Shown here: positions 24,427 to 36,000 of the stretch, piece by piece | Numbering within the stretch: position 1 is the stretch's first letter | How the letters are laid out: each line of letters starts with the position of its first letter | Assembly: GCA_036365455.1 (NCBI GenBank) | Contig: JAWQUS010000007.1 | Span: 17,376,001 to 17,440,000, forward strand | Source: Macrosoma leucophasiata | Taxonomy: Eukaryota; Arthropoda; Insecta; Lepidoptera; Hedylidae | Reading direction: 5' to 3' | Length of the DNA stretch: 64,000 bases | Made by a program: the position numbers and the translations under genes | Notes under the pieces: generated by a model | The model's input: the letters and a program-made list of their open reading frames with translations, nothing else | Database searches by the model: none | Told to the model about the DNA's origin: nothing

Positions 24427-25336
24427 AAATCGGCCAAGTGCGAGTCGAACTCGTGCACGAAGGGTTCCGTACAAAAAATTGCATAAAAATTACGTATGTT
24501 GTATGGGTTTAATATTTACTTCAATTTTATTTAATGATTTATTATGGTAATAAACAACAAAGGACCTAAAAGTTCTGTGAAATTTTTAAGCGTCTACTTG
24601 CTACCGTTATTGTTATCGTGCAAAATATATGTGAAAAAAAACACGTTTATTGTATGCTTCCTTGGACCTCTTAATATTTTCATTTTCTTATTTTTAGTAA
24701 TTAATTTTGTCTTTATAGCGGTATCAGAAATACATAATTTGTGAAAATGTTAGCTTTCTAGCTTTCTAGCTATCATTATCATATCTATTTATGAGATACA
24801 GGCTGGTGACAGACAGACGCACGGACGCACAGACAGACTGTCAGACTGCGGAAGATTAGTAATCCGTAGGGTCCGTTTTTAACTTTTAGGTACGAAACCC
24901 CCTAAAATATAGAACTTAAACATATTCGATATTATTATGATTCTTTAAATTGACATAACTTTTTTATTTCTGAACCGATTTACATGAATCAAACACTAAA
25001 TGTTAAGTGAAACTTACCACAATATATTAACGAATCCGCAAATCGAATAAACCGTTTCTGATATTAGCGTGCACAAACACACAGACAAACAGACATTTTT
25101 CCGGGATAAAAAGTACCCAGTGCGCCAAAGGTTAAAGTATAATCATACCAAGTTTCATTGTAATCGGATCGGTAGTTTTTCTGTGATGCTTGAACAAACA
25201 GACAGACAGACAGACAAAAAAAATCTAATCACATATTTGGGTTCGGTATCGATCTAGTAACATCCCCTGGTATTTATTTTTTCAATATTTTTAATGTACA
25301 GAATTTACACTTCTACAGTTTTATTATAAGTATAGA
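24427..25336 (-). mobile_element. Helitron family A, 5' two-thirds, with adjoining repeat
   Basis: 24530-25336 matches 51355-52147 throughout, including the TC terminus at 25336 read on the minus strand. The 3' third is replaced by a different common repeat (24427-24475, CGGCCAAGTGCGAGTCG...AGGGTTCCGTAC). No coding function. Confidence 0.6.
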
Positions 25337-25348
25337 TAAAGTCAAATT

Positions 25349-25600
25349 ATGAAACAACCTTTAGTTGAAGATAATCTTAGCCCAGGAAGACAAAGACTGA
25401 CCTACCATGACCAAATAGGTCGAGTTCTGTCTGATGGTGGGGCCAAAAGTCTTATTTATTCTATTCTTGCATGTATGAAGAGAATGATGAAGGTAGATGA
25501 GGCACGGGAGGTGTGTCAGAACCGGGATATCTGGCGTTCCACACTCTTTGCCTACCCCGTAAGGAACCTGGCGTGAATATACCTACATACATGCATATTG
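25349..25600 (+). mobile_element. LINE 3' end with reverse-transcriptase C-terminal tail
   Basis: The 75-codon frame repeats the tail seen at 9842-10303 (GRQRLTYHDQIGRVLSDGG, CQNRDIWRSTLFAYPVRNLA) and ends in a TACA-type tail. It lies immediately after the Helitron terminus. Dead, 5'-truncated copy. Confidence 0.7.
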
Positions 25601-27739
25601 CAATTCGTAACTGCAAAAAACTTGTGATTTGTTTTAGTAAAGAAATGATCGATAAACCCTTTTAATGTATCGCTGATCATTAGGTACTGTAAGCTGGATA
25701 ACTGGGTATATCAATATTTGCTAATTGCAACTAAAACAGTGGATATGAACATCGAGTGAGATACTCAGACAAAAAAATGAATCAAAGGTTAGAACCATTG
25801 CTTTTTTTGTCTAAAGTTGACAATAAACATATTTATAATTGTCAGTAATCCCCTTCAGTTTCATGAGAAAGTTTCTATTAATTACCCTCTAAATGATCAA
25901 CGCATTTCGTCGCCAGTACTTTTGTATTAAACAAAAGGGTTGAACGCACTCGAGCGCTATTGTTTTTCGGCTATAAATCTAATGGACTGCGTAATTATGA
26001 CCTTTAATATGTGACAGTAGCTTTGTAACATGTAAATTTATCCGGGAGCATATTGCGGAGTGAAGTGGGGTGGGAACTAGTGGCAGCGATATTGGGGCGC
26101 AACGGGATGCCACTTCACTGCCCAGCTTTAGGGTTAGCGTTATTAATTTTGGTTTCATAGACTAGCTCATTTTAACTTCCCTTTGTGTTCGATGTTGCTT
26201 TATGTACTTTAGAAATATGAAAACCAAATTCTTGTATTTTAAGTAGGTACAGTATGTTCTACAATTATTTCAACTAACTTTTATATGTGAGCGAAGTAGG
26301 AGCGGTTTTGTCCACTGTTCACTGTGAATGTTTTTTGTTAATCGAGTTCTAATTATACAGTTCAACCATTAGTTATTTATTTATTCTTTATTGTTACAAA
26401 ATAATTAACAAATGATGTAACAAATGGCGGACTTAATGCGAAACGCATTCTCTACCAGTCAACCATTGGTAGTATAGAGAAAATAGTAGGCGGTGTAACG
26501 AATAAAGATATTATATAATAGATAAATCTAATCTTATAACAGAATATCACACACATACAATTTAATGTTTTACTCACATACGATATTATACTTTAAGATA
26601 AATATTATATACCATATTTATACAATAATATATATTAATTATCTATACATAGTAGATACATCACCACTATTTTATCTTATATGATTTTCAAATTTTTATT
26701 GGTAATAGAGCTTTAAATGAAGAGTACCTTTAAAATATATCTTTCGCTAACTGATAGTTTTGAGTTTTTGAGTATTATAGGTAATTAACGGTTCCTTCAC
26801 GCATAGACTTAAAACTTTTCACTCTTCTCACCAATCGGTGCTGTATTCGCAAGAAAACCATGTTATGTGGATTCCTTGTTTCTGGCTCTTCATAATTTTA
26901 ATTCTTTTTTTATAGTACATACATATTTTAATATTATTCTAAAAAGACTTGACATTAGATAATTTATTATTTCCTTTGGACTTAGTTTTAATTAATTTTA
27001 TTTTATTTGCTTACCGCGATATTTGATGTTATATTTTTTTTTCTTTTCTTAATTTTGTAATTGTAGGCATAGATTGTATTTTTATATTGTGTGAATTATT
27101 TTATTTTTTTAATATGTAATTAATTTTTAATGTGTAATATGGAGAAATCTGAAATAAATGGATAATAACAGAAAAATAAACAGGTTTTATCCACCTTCTT
27201 TACGAATTAGAAGGCTGAAAGCAAAATATTATTGTAATGATTCCATTATCAAACATGAGGATAATTTAGCGACAAAGTACGTAATTGAAAATCGTTAATA
27301 CATTTTGAAGCTACAACAAATAAATATAAAATACTTAGGTATATAATAATAATTACTTTCATGGAAATTAATACTGAGATCATTTACACATGAAACAATA
27401 AGCACAAGAGTGCAACCCACATGGCAAAGACCACTTCAGTGTTGTAGACGCATTCGGAGACTTATTTGCGATTGTTGGCATTGTGCGGTGAACAAAGCGG
27501 AGAGTAGCCACTTATTAAATGAGAAACTGTAGCAATTCCGTTGTTACTTTTGCTTGTGGGAAATGTGGGTCCGGATTTCATATTCATCGGAAGTATTAGC
27601 CTCAACCTATTTTAAACGAACACCTTGCTTGATTCATGTTTTTAACGGGATAAATGTAGGTATTCTATATATTTTGAATGCAATTAAAGTAGCAAACTAT
27701 AATTCACATCTAAATAAAATTTGAGGTTGCAATGTATAA
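25601..27739. other. Noncoding DNA with a probable LINE 3' UTR at 26380-26560
   Basis: AATGGCGGACTTAATGCG...CATTCTCTACCAGTC resembles a reversed 3' end of a common lepidopteran LINE. The rest is very A+T-rich with no supported gene. Confidence 0.35.
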
Positions 27740-27973
27740 CCTACTCAGTGGTCAACGGTGCGATTTTGAACGTATAAATTGTGGAACAAATTTCCCTCTG
27801 AGGTGTTCCCCCGGTGCTACAATATGGGGTTCTTCAAAACTGGCGTCAAACGAGTCCTTCAGGGCTGGCAGCGCGTTGGCGACTCCCCTCGGTGTTGCAA
27901 ATGTTCATAGGCAACGGTGACCACTTTCCATCAGGTGGTCCGTTTGCTTGTGTGTCAACCTTCAGACAAAAAA
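27740..27973 (+). mobile_element. CR1/Jockey-like LINE 3' end
   Basis: The sequence parallels the minus-strand LINE tail at 41290-41745: a TGTGGAACAAATTTCCCTCTG block, CTTCAGGGCTGGCAGCGCG, CATCAGGTGGTCCGTTTGC, and an A run at about 27966. Read in one frame it gives a short reverse-transcriptase C-terminal remnant. Dead copy. Confidence 0.65.
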
Positions 27974-28689
27974 AATCTACTCCCGCTCCTGAGGCCTAAG
28001 CTGCCTATATGACGGAAATTAGAACTTCACCTGTTACCAAACCTAAACGAAACACGGTAATATAATTATATTATTTCCTGAAACGGTAGCGCTGTCAATA
28101 TCATTTAACGGCTATATCAGATATCGAGCTCCTTTTAGTGATACCAATAAACAAAATTAATGTCCTGAATCTGTTTATCTCTACCTATATCCAAAACAAA
28201 TTTATGGTTACTCCAATGTAGCTGTGTAAATAGGTAGGTAGCCACTTATTATGAGACACTCTTTTGTTTTCTTTGTTACATTTGCAAAGTAGGTATTTAA
28301 AAGTTCTGTCCAATTCAAGTCATTATCAAAAATGTATCCATATGGAAATGTATGCTAACTAATTATTAGGATCGGTAGGTGCAGCAGTCTAAACTCAAAT
28401 ATTTTAGCAATAACCATCCAAACATAAGCAGATGTTTAAAGACAAAAAGAGATTATGAACTTATTTGCATAAAGAAATCATAATCCTGAATAATGTATGA
28501 CTGAAATACCTAATATTTAGACAAAAGTAAACCAATTGATGAAGAATTGAATTTAGTTTCTGAATTCTAAAACGTTACTCAGAATCGACTAAAGTTTTAT
28601 GTTATGCTTTTGCGATTTTTTAACGTTTAAGTACAACGTTCCCTATACATATTTGAATTCAATAACAAAGTATTAAAACGTTTGAGCAG

Positions 28690-29400
28690 TCAATTAAGCG
28701 GCAACGTATCGTCCATCGAGATAGCGCAATAGTGGCCTATTGTGGCCCGACGCCCTGTGGTTCGCGACGCAGCCACTCGCCGTACGCACAATGTCACGAA
28801 TGTTTTATTCCTATTTTTATAATTGTTGCATTTGTTTATGCCTCAGTGACCAGTTCAGTAGCGATTTTTGTGGGAACACTCAAACAACGATACATGTTGT
28901 CTCTTATTGCTCGTTGAACGAAATGTCAATGTACCAGCATGTTTGAAAACGATTCTCTGGACGTGTTTTTTAACTTTTTAACTATTAAAGTCAAAGTTAT
29001 AAACATCCGTAAATCATTAATAAGATGGTTTTATCAAACTGATTTTAATCGCAGATAGATCGTGACAAAAAATAATAGCGAACAATCGAGAGCCGTCCCG
29101 CGGCGACTCCTAAAATCGAATAGGTGGTTTGTTAGCTCACACCGATGTCAAAGAGTTGCTAGTTCTTGTCTGTAGATCGAGTCGATAGATAAAACTGTTC
29201 TCAGCTCCCTACGGCCGCGGAGTCGCGAAAGGGTTCGGCGAATAATTGCAACAATCAATTTGGAGGAGCCATCGAGCAATTTGTATGGTATTTGTGCGGG
29301 CTGTCACCCGCTGATGCTATCGACGCGCTTCGGGGTGCCCTGTGGCAATGGGAATTCTTTTCAAGGGTTACTTTCTCACACCTCAAGTGTAAATTTGCGT
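28690..29400. other. G+C-richer noncoding islands (28690-28800, 29090-29350)
   Basis: Two complex, apparently single-copy islands stand out from the A+T-rich surroundings. They are not repetitive within the window and lack convincing open frames. They could be regulatory or 5' untranslated DNA of a neighbouring gene; I have no direct evidence of function. Confidence 0.25.
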
Positions 29401-29469
29401 AACTTAAATTAGATTAGGGTCTTTTAGCCCTACAACTTTGAATTTGAACATAATTAATATTAATTAGTT

Positions 29470-29770
29470 ATAAATTACAAACCTTGCCTAGCGCCGGCTC
29501 GTGACGACCCCACCGTCCACTAGCGGAAGAATTTTCTTCTACTGGAAGAGAATTCTTCCGCTGCACTGTCAATCCATTCCAATAGGGCAATATAATGGTA
29601 GTAAGTGCAATAACGCAAGATGGGCAACAGCGTCTTGCGATAAAACTACCGCCACTGCGATCGCCAATCCGCATGCCAAGCGTGGCGATTATGCCATACC
29701 TCCCTTATGGCGAGACTTTGGTCCAGCAGTTGACATCTTCCGGCTGATATTGACTGACTAAATGATATTA
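29470..29770 (+). mobile_element. LINE/SINE tail family C with a local inverted repeat
   Basis: 29620-29760 matches 24240-24420 in reverse. It ends GTCCAGCAGTTGACATCTTC, similar to the RTE-type 3' end at 62600. Upstream, GCGGAAGAATT...AATTCTTCCGC (29524-29561) forms a short hairpin. Confidence 0.5.
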
Positions 29771-30499
29771 TATTGATGAAGTTACAAATCACTTTACAAT
29801 ACAATTAGTGGAACAAAAATGTACCAACTGGGTATTAACTATATTAGCAACAAACGATAACATTATCTGGGTGAATTTCTCAAGCATAAATTTTAGACGG
29901 CGTTGCTGAAAATCATTCTTAAACTGCATATATGGAATACAGTTTATTTTTTTAGGAAAATAGACTTATATTTCTTGATGAGGCCATCAATATATTTGTA
30001 AAAAACATTTTGGAAATTAGAGAAAAAACAAAATGCTTCCCATGTTTCTAAGTTTGGTGGCGCGTCCACAATCTGTTTTTCTTGCATTAACCACCGTTTA
30101 AATGGAACTACACTGGTTTACCAGAAATAAGTAATGTTATTTCTATTTAGCGTTAGTTATTCTATTCGATGACAATTTTATTATTTTATTTAGTACAATA
30201 CTTTATCCTAGAGGGAATCAAAAAGGGCTGTCCGCGCGAAATTTAAAATTTTGGTGGGCATAATAAAATCATTAATTAGCTCGTACACAATACATTTTTA
30301 AGGAAGACATTTCCTCCATTCTCTTCGTTTAGTAGGACGCTCACGGGGAGCAATGACAGTTTCATGCTATGCTGTTGTTATTTCCCTTCAAAAACGAAAG
30401 TAAGTCTTTTCAAAGTAATCGGACAAAAAAAGTGCAGTATTGGTGTGATGTTTTAAATCGTTCCTTAATAGTATGTTTTGTAATACATATTTATAATAA

Positions 30500-31781
30500 T
30501 AGGTTGGGGAAAAAGTCTTTTCGCATTATAGTATGTATGAACTTGTAATAAAATCTCTTTGGCTGTAGTATTTGTATCTGGCTGGTTTTGGTATCATTGA
30601 AAGTTAAAATTTTAAAGAACATAATTCCAAATTCAAATTAGGCAAATGTGTGATTTTCATTTGTTTTTCAATCTAATGAAGATATTCGATGCTTTTTAAA
30701 ATTATACTACAAAAAAGGTAAAAATGCAACGCAAGCCGCGAAAAAAATTTGCGATGTTTATGGACCTAGTGCAGTGTCTGTGAGAGTAGCACAAATTTGG
30801 TTTAAGCGTTTTCAATCCGGAAATTTTGATGTCAAAGATGCACCTCGCTCTGGTCGCCCTATTACGGATAAAATGGATGCTATTTTTGAAAAAGTGGAGC
30901 AAAATCGACATATCAGTGATCAATTCTCAGTTCTTCAGTTACGACGTAGCTGAAGAACTGAGAATTGATCACAAAACAGTTTTGGCGCATTTGAAAAAAG
31001 CTGGGTACAAAAAAGCTCGATATTTGGGTACCTCACGAGCTCACTGAAACAAACCTAATGAACCGTGTACTCATTTGTGATTCTTTATTACGACGTAATG
31101 AAACCGAATCATTTTTGAAGAAGCTGATAACTGGTGATGAAAAGTGGATCACGTACGACAAGAACGTGCGAAAAAGGTCGTGGTCAAAGGCCGGTCAGGC
31201 TTCACAGACTGGCGAAACCCGGGTTAACTCTCGCAATAAGGTGATGTTGTGTGTGTGGTGGGATTGGAAGGGCATTATTCATTATGAGCTATTACCACCA
31301 GGCAGGACTATCGATTCTGAACTCTACTGCGAACAACTGATGAGATTAAAGCAAGAAGTTGAGAGAAAGCGGCCGGAATTGATCAACAGAAGGGGTGTGG
31401 TGTTTCATCATGATAACGCTAGACCTCACACATCTATAGCCACTCAGCAAAAATTAAGAGAGTTTGGCTGGGAGGTGTTAATGCATCCGCTGTATAGTCC
31501 TGACCACCTTCGCACCTTCAGATTTCCACCTGTTTCGGTCTCTTCAGAATTCTTTATGCAATGTTAGGCTAACATCACGAGAGGACTGCCAAATCCACTT
31601 GTCGCGGTATTTTGATGAGAAGTCCCAAAATTTTTATAGCAATGGGATTATGTCCCTACAAGATGGCAAAAGGTTATCGAACAAAATGGTACATACATAC
31701 TTTAGTTAAATTTAAATAAACTATATTAAAAAATGTTTTGAATTATCTTAAAAAATGCGAAGAAACTTTTTCCCCAACCTA
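30500..31781 (+). mobile_element. Dead mariner (Tc1/mariner, DD34D) transposon
   Basis: Inverted termini AGGTTGGGGAAAAAGT at 30501 and its complement ending at 31780 bound a transposase relic. The N-terminal HTH part is recognisable (GKNATQAARKICDVYG, WFKRFQSGNFDV). The catalytic part runs from 31058 with GDEKW and HHDNARPH, carrying the first two aspartates. The frame is broken at least three times: an inverted insertion at 30916-30949, a 1-bp loss in the A run near 31009 that stops the frame at 31047, and a small change at 31500-31520 in the SPD...SDY region that removes the third aspartate. It is non-functional. The subfamily was not determined. Confidence 0.9.
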
Positions 31782-32520
31782 AAATAATGGTTTGGTATCA
31801 TTTCAAAATGACACAAATAATTATTGTATGTTTAGTGATATTTTTTTAAATAAATATATTATACAAGTTTCTAATTTTGGTGGTCCAATTTTGGTGATTT
31901 TGGTGGTGTTTTACGTATGACAAGAATTGTTCAGCTACACCAAAATTATTAATATTTCTGCATGCTAGGAAAAAGGCGAAGTTAACACACGCGGAGAACT
32001 TGGAGAGGAAAAGGGTTGCAGAAAGGAGGAAATAATGGGGATCATATCAATTTTTTTTTTCAAACTAGAAAAACTGCGAAAAAAAGAAAGAGAAAGTGAA
32101 TAAACATTTTAATAAAATGCTAATTCACTTAAATTATAAGGATTTATTGATTAATTAAAATTACGTTGTTGTAAAACAATTGTGTTGCCATATTTACTAA
32201 TTTTGGAGTCCGGAATCAATTTTGGTGTTTTACAAATTCCGGTGTTGACAATATAATAGAAGTTTTTAGTAATAAATAGATTTCTCTTACATTTTATATA
32301 ACTCAATAGGTATTTCTAGAAAATAAATAATAAAGATTCCTGATAAATTCAAAAACAAAAATTTCCACCAAAATTAGGCAAAAAACCGTAGTTGTTGAAA
32401 TTCACTCATCTAAGGCATGTGAAAATATCCTATTAAATGGCACTTTTACTAAGAATTCCAAAACCAAATCATAACTCATATCGCAGTCCATAATAAGACA
32501 TAAACATCAACTCGTTGCAA
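31782..32520. other. Noncoding DNA between mariner and SPO11 region
   Basis: A+T-rich with several TTTTGGTG-type repeats at 31870-31910. No gene is supported. Confidence 0.45.
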
Positions 32521-32782
32521 TATGTCACGACTAACAAAGCGCTGCGGTAACGGTCCGCATCATTTGTCCGCAGTAACCCTGTTATTTACGATCTCCTGCC
32601 GAAGAAAGAGGACAAAAACGGGGCTCCTGTTAAATATTTGCCTGAGACAAGAGGGGGCGATAATTCGAAGCTATTATGACGTCATTTCACGCCTTTTGTG
32701 CGGTCGTCACGCCGTGTCATCTGCTCCTCGAGACGCTTGCCTCTACTATCTCTCGATTATATCTATTGTGTCATTTTTTTAG

Positions 32783-32955
32783 TGCGCGCGAGTCGGATGC
32801 GCCACCGACGATGAATTTGTCCCGTTCACTTCTTTGGCCGACTTCGCAGTAAAACAAGGAACGCTCGAGGAACTGCTCCATTGTCTCGTGGCCCTTTACG
32901 AGCTCCGTTTTGTGAAGCTGTTATTGTTTGCGGTTGATAAACATCTCGCCACTAG
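32783..32955 (+). other. Candidate upstream exon of the SPO11 gene
   Basis: A pyrimidine-rich acceptor (TCATTTTTTTAG) precedes 173 nt without a stop, ending at CACTAG|GTAGGT. Spliced to an acceptor at 33075 (TTTTTTTTAG), its last AG joins the G at 33076 and keeps the frame of the ATG at 33077. The peptide (TLEELLHCLVALYELRFVKL in the middle) looks protein-like but I do not recognise it. It contains no ATG, so a coding role needs another exon further upstream. It may equally be a 5' untranslated exon or chance. Confidence 0.3.
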
Positions 32956-33076
32956 GTAGGTAAGGATCATCGCCACTTTTGCCGGTGGTTCATTTTAATA
33001 GAGCTCTATTGGATTTGTTTGTCAATTATGGTTGTTTTGAAAGGTTGTTTGAGACATCAAACAGATTTTTTTTAGG

Positions 33077-36000
33077 ATGGAGTTAATGAACAAAGACCTA
33101 TTGAAGCTGGGGATAGACTTTGCAGTGAATCCGGTGTCTGTTTTCAAACAAGACCCTAAGTTAGTCGCTGCCATTGACAAGCTTTTTACTAGTTGTAGAG
33201 ATTATGATGTGAAAACTGCTCTATTACCTAAGCGAAAGTTGGATTTTGGTGAAGTTGAGCAAATGTTTAAACCAATTTCGATAAATAAAGGTATGTCATA
33301 CGTTATTTATTATGTAAGGAGTGGTCGTAATTGACACAAACATAGGAACACATACTTTGCAAGTTTATTAAAATTCAAACATTTATTAATATATATTTTT
33401 GATTATACGTCTTCTTTATAGACACTTCAGACGTGCTTTTAGAGAAAGCAATTGATACTGTTAAATGCACTATGAAGAAAATTGAAAGTATTCTTGAAGA
33501 CATTAATAAATGTGCTGAATCTGGAAATACACCGAAACTTGAAATAAGGAATCAGAAATTATGGACTAATTGCATTTATGATTTAGACCGGTTAGTATTA
33601 TGTATACCATCAAATGTTGGAAGAATTCAATAACGTTGTGCTGAACACAATACACATTCAAATACCAAAACATAAAAAATATCATTAATTTATGCGCAGT
33701 ATATGAAACAGTAGTATGCATAAACTAATGAAGAACTAATAAATATGATATTTGCTTTAAATGTTGTTCATGTTTTTTCTAGGGTAACATTAAAAAATAT
33801 TAATGAAGCTAAGAAGACAACACTTTGCTATTCAAGTACAGAGGATAAAACCAGATTCAATGCAATAATATTCGTTCTAACTAAAGTTCACGAATTGCTT
33901 TCCAAGAAACTAACTGTTACTAGAAGGTTGTGGTTTTTCAGTTAAAATATTAATAAGAATGTAAAAGACGAACTACTTTTATTATTTTATGAAGCAATAA
34001 GATGAAATATAAAATGCGAATGTAGATGTTTTTAAGGGCCGAAATCAGTGCCCGAAAATCGCATCGAGTGTAAAAAGAGTAATGAACACACAAGTAGAAA
34101 CATGAACCCAAAAACACGGGAAATGTGAAAGGAAAAACACATTTGGCACTCCACTTTTTTAATTGCCTAGTCCATAAGACACTTGTTGGGATGATTCAAA
34201 TTCTATGAGTCATACTCATAGAATAAACTAAATATCAGATAACAATTTATGTGTTTCAGAGAACTTTTCTATCAAAATTTAACTAGATTTCGAAATCAGT
34301 CGACGCTAGATGTAGCAGTAAGAGATGTGTGCTGTTTACTCGAGTCTCCACCCTGGATACTTGGTGTGGTGGCTACTGCTAAAGGATTGGTTGCTGGACC
34401 TCTTCAAATGTATGATCGTAATGGAACTGTTATTGATTGTTTAACGTCAGGTGGTGAGTTTAAAACTACATGCATAATACTGAATAATAACTGAATTGCT
34501 GTATGTTCTCTGTAACAGATACTAATGTATTTTGTTGGGATAGACAAAAATCTCGAAAATGTTATAACCGATTTTGTGGCTCCAGGAATGGTAAAGATTT
34601 ATAATTAAACCTATAGGACAGGACAGTGTTTGACTACTGGTACTCAATAGGAAGATTTTCTGTCAAGTTTCATTGTTTTGTTTTGTTTTAGGAACTTTAA
34701 TACCTCAAGATATAAATGGAATCAAACAATTTCAGTCATCGGCAAAATATATACTAGTAGTAGAGAAAGATGCCGTATTTCAAAAACTTCTTGATGAGGG
34801 AGCATTGTTAAGACTAGGACCAGTAATAATATTAACGGTATTTTCGTCTCATATTATTGATAATATTACGTACCTAGCTAGTAGCTATTATTGATAGAGA
34901 AGATAATAATTTATTGACAAAAAAAATCATAAATCGTTTTAATTATTGACTCCATAGATTCCCGAACTAGTATTCACTGTGTTTCGGGAATCAGTGGCTT
35001 CTCCAGATGATATCATATTACAATTTTGTCGTATAATTTCATTAAATGTAATTAAGTAACTAGGTATCTATGTTCTGAGGTATAAACCTTTGGACCTTAC
35101 ATAAAGAGACCTAATATACTTTTACAAGGTTATTTTAAAAAAAGGTGTCCGTTATGTGTGTGTATGTGTGTGTGTGTGTGCGGATGTATACGTGTTATAT
35201 TATTATTAATTATGAATCATCTTTTTCAATTATAGTTAAATTAGACTGAAATTTATATTTTATGATTGATATTTTTCTGAAATAACTTCCATATTTACGA
35301 TAAAATATATATGACTATCTTCGATGTACATATATCAAAATGATCCTACCTATATCGCAGAAGAGATAGTAGCAGGTACCGCCTACATTCATCTCTCTTT
35401 CTCCCAACAACTTGTATTGATAGAATTTGCTACATATTCAACACAAGTTATTGGGTAAAAGATAAATATAGGAAAAATAAGAAATAAATTGTTTGGTGAA
35501 ATTCTTGAAAAAACTTTAGGGTTTCTTAATTTTATTTCAAGAATTTCACCAATACAGAGAGAGTGATTTTCGATCAAACTAAACTTATTTGTGCGCTATA
35601 TAAAGTAATGTTTGTTGATAAAAATCACATTGTTTTTTCATAAAATATATTTTTGCAATTTTACCCAACGATCAGCAAGATTGATTGCCTATACTGAAGT
35701 TTAAGACAGTCGAATAATGTGATTTTGATAATAATTTTAGTACCTACCTATAACTTTACGCGTGACAGTTATTTGAAAGTGCTGTTCGCGAAAATTGAAA
35801 GAAACTATGATTCTCACCAATACAGTTAACATATAATCATGGATAGAAATAATTTAATTTACTGAAATTATGGTTTGCAAATATGAACCCTAAGACATTC
35901 CTTTACAAACATGATAGGGCAAAGGTTACCCGGATGTTTGCACCCGTCAACTTGTGTGCCGGTTGGTGAAAGAACTAAAACTACGAGCATTGGCGCTAGT

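Noticed and set aside
30826..31047. Independent small gene
   Set aside because: It is the N-terminal part of the mariner transposase relic, ending at a frameshift-induced stop.
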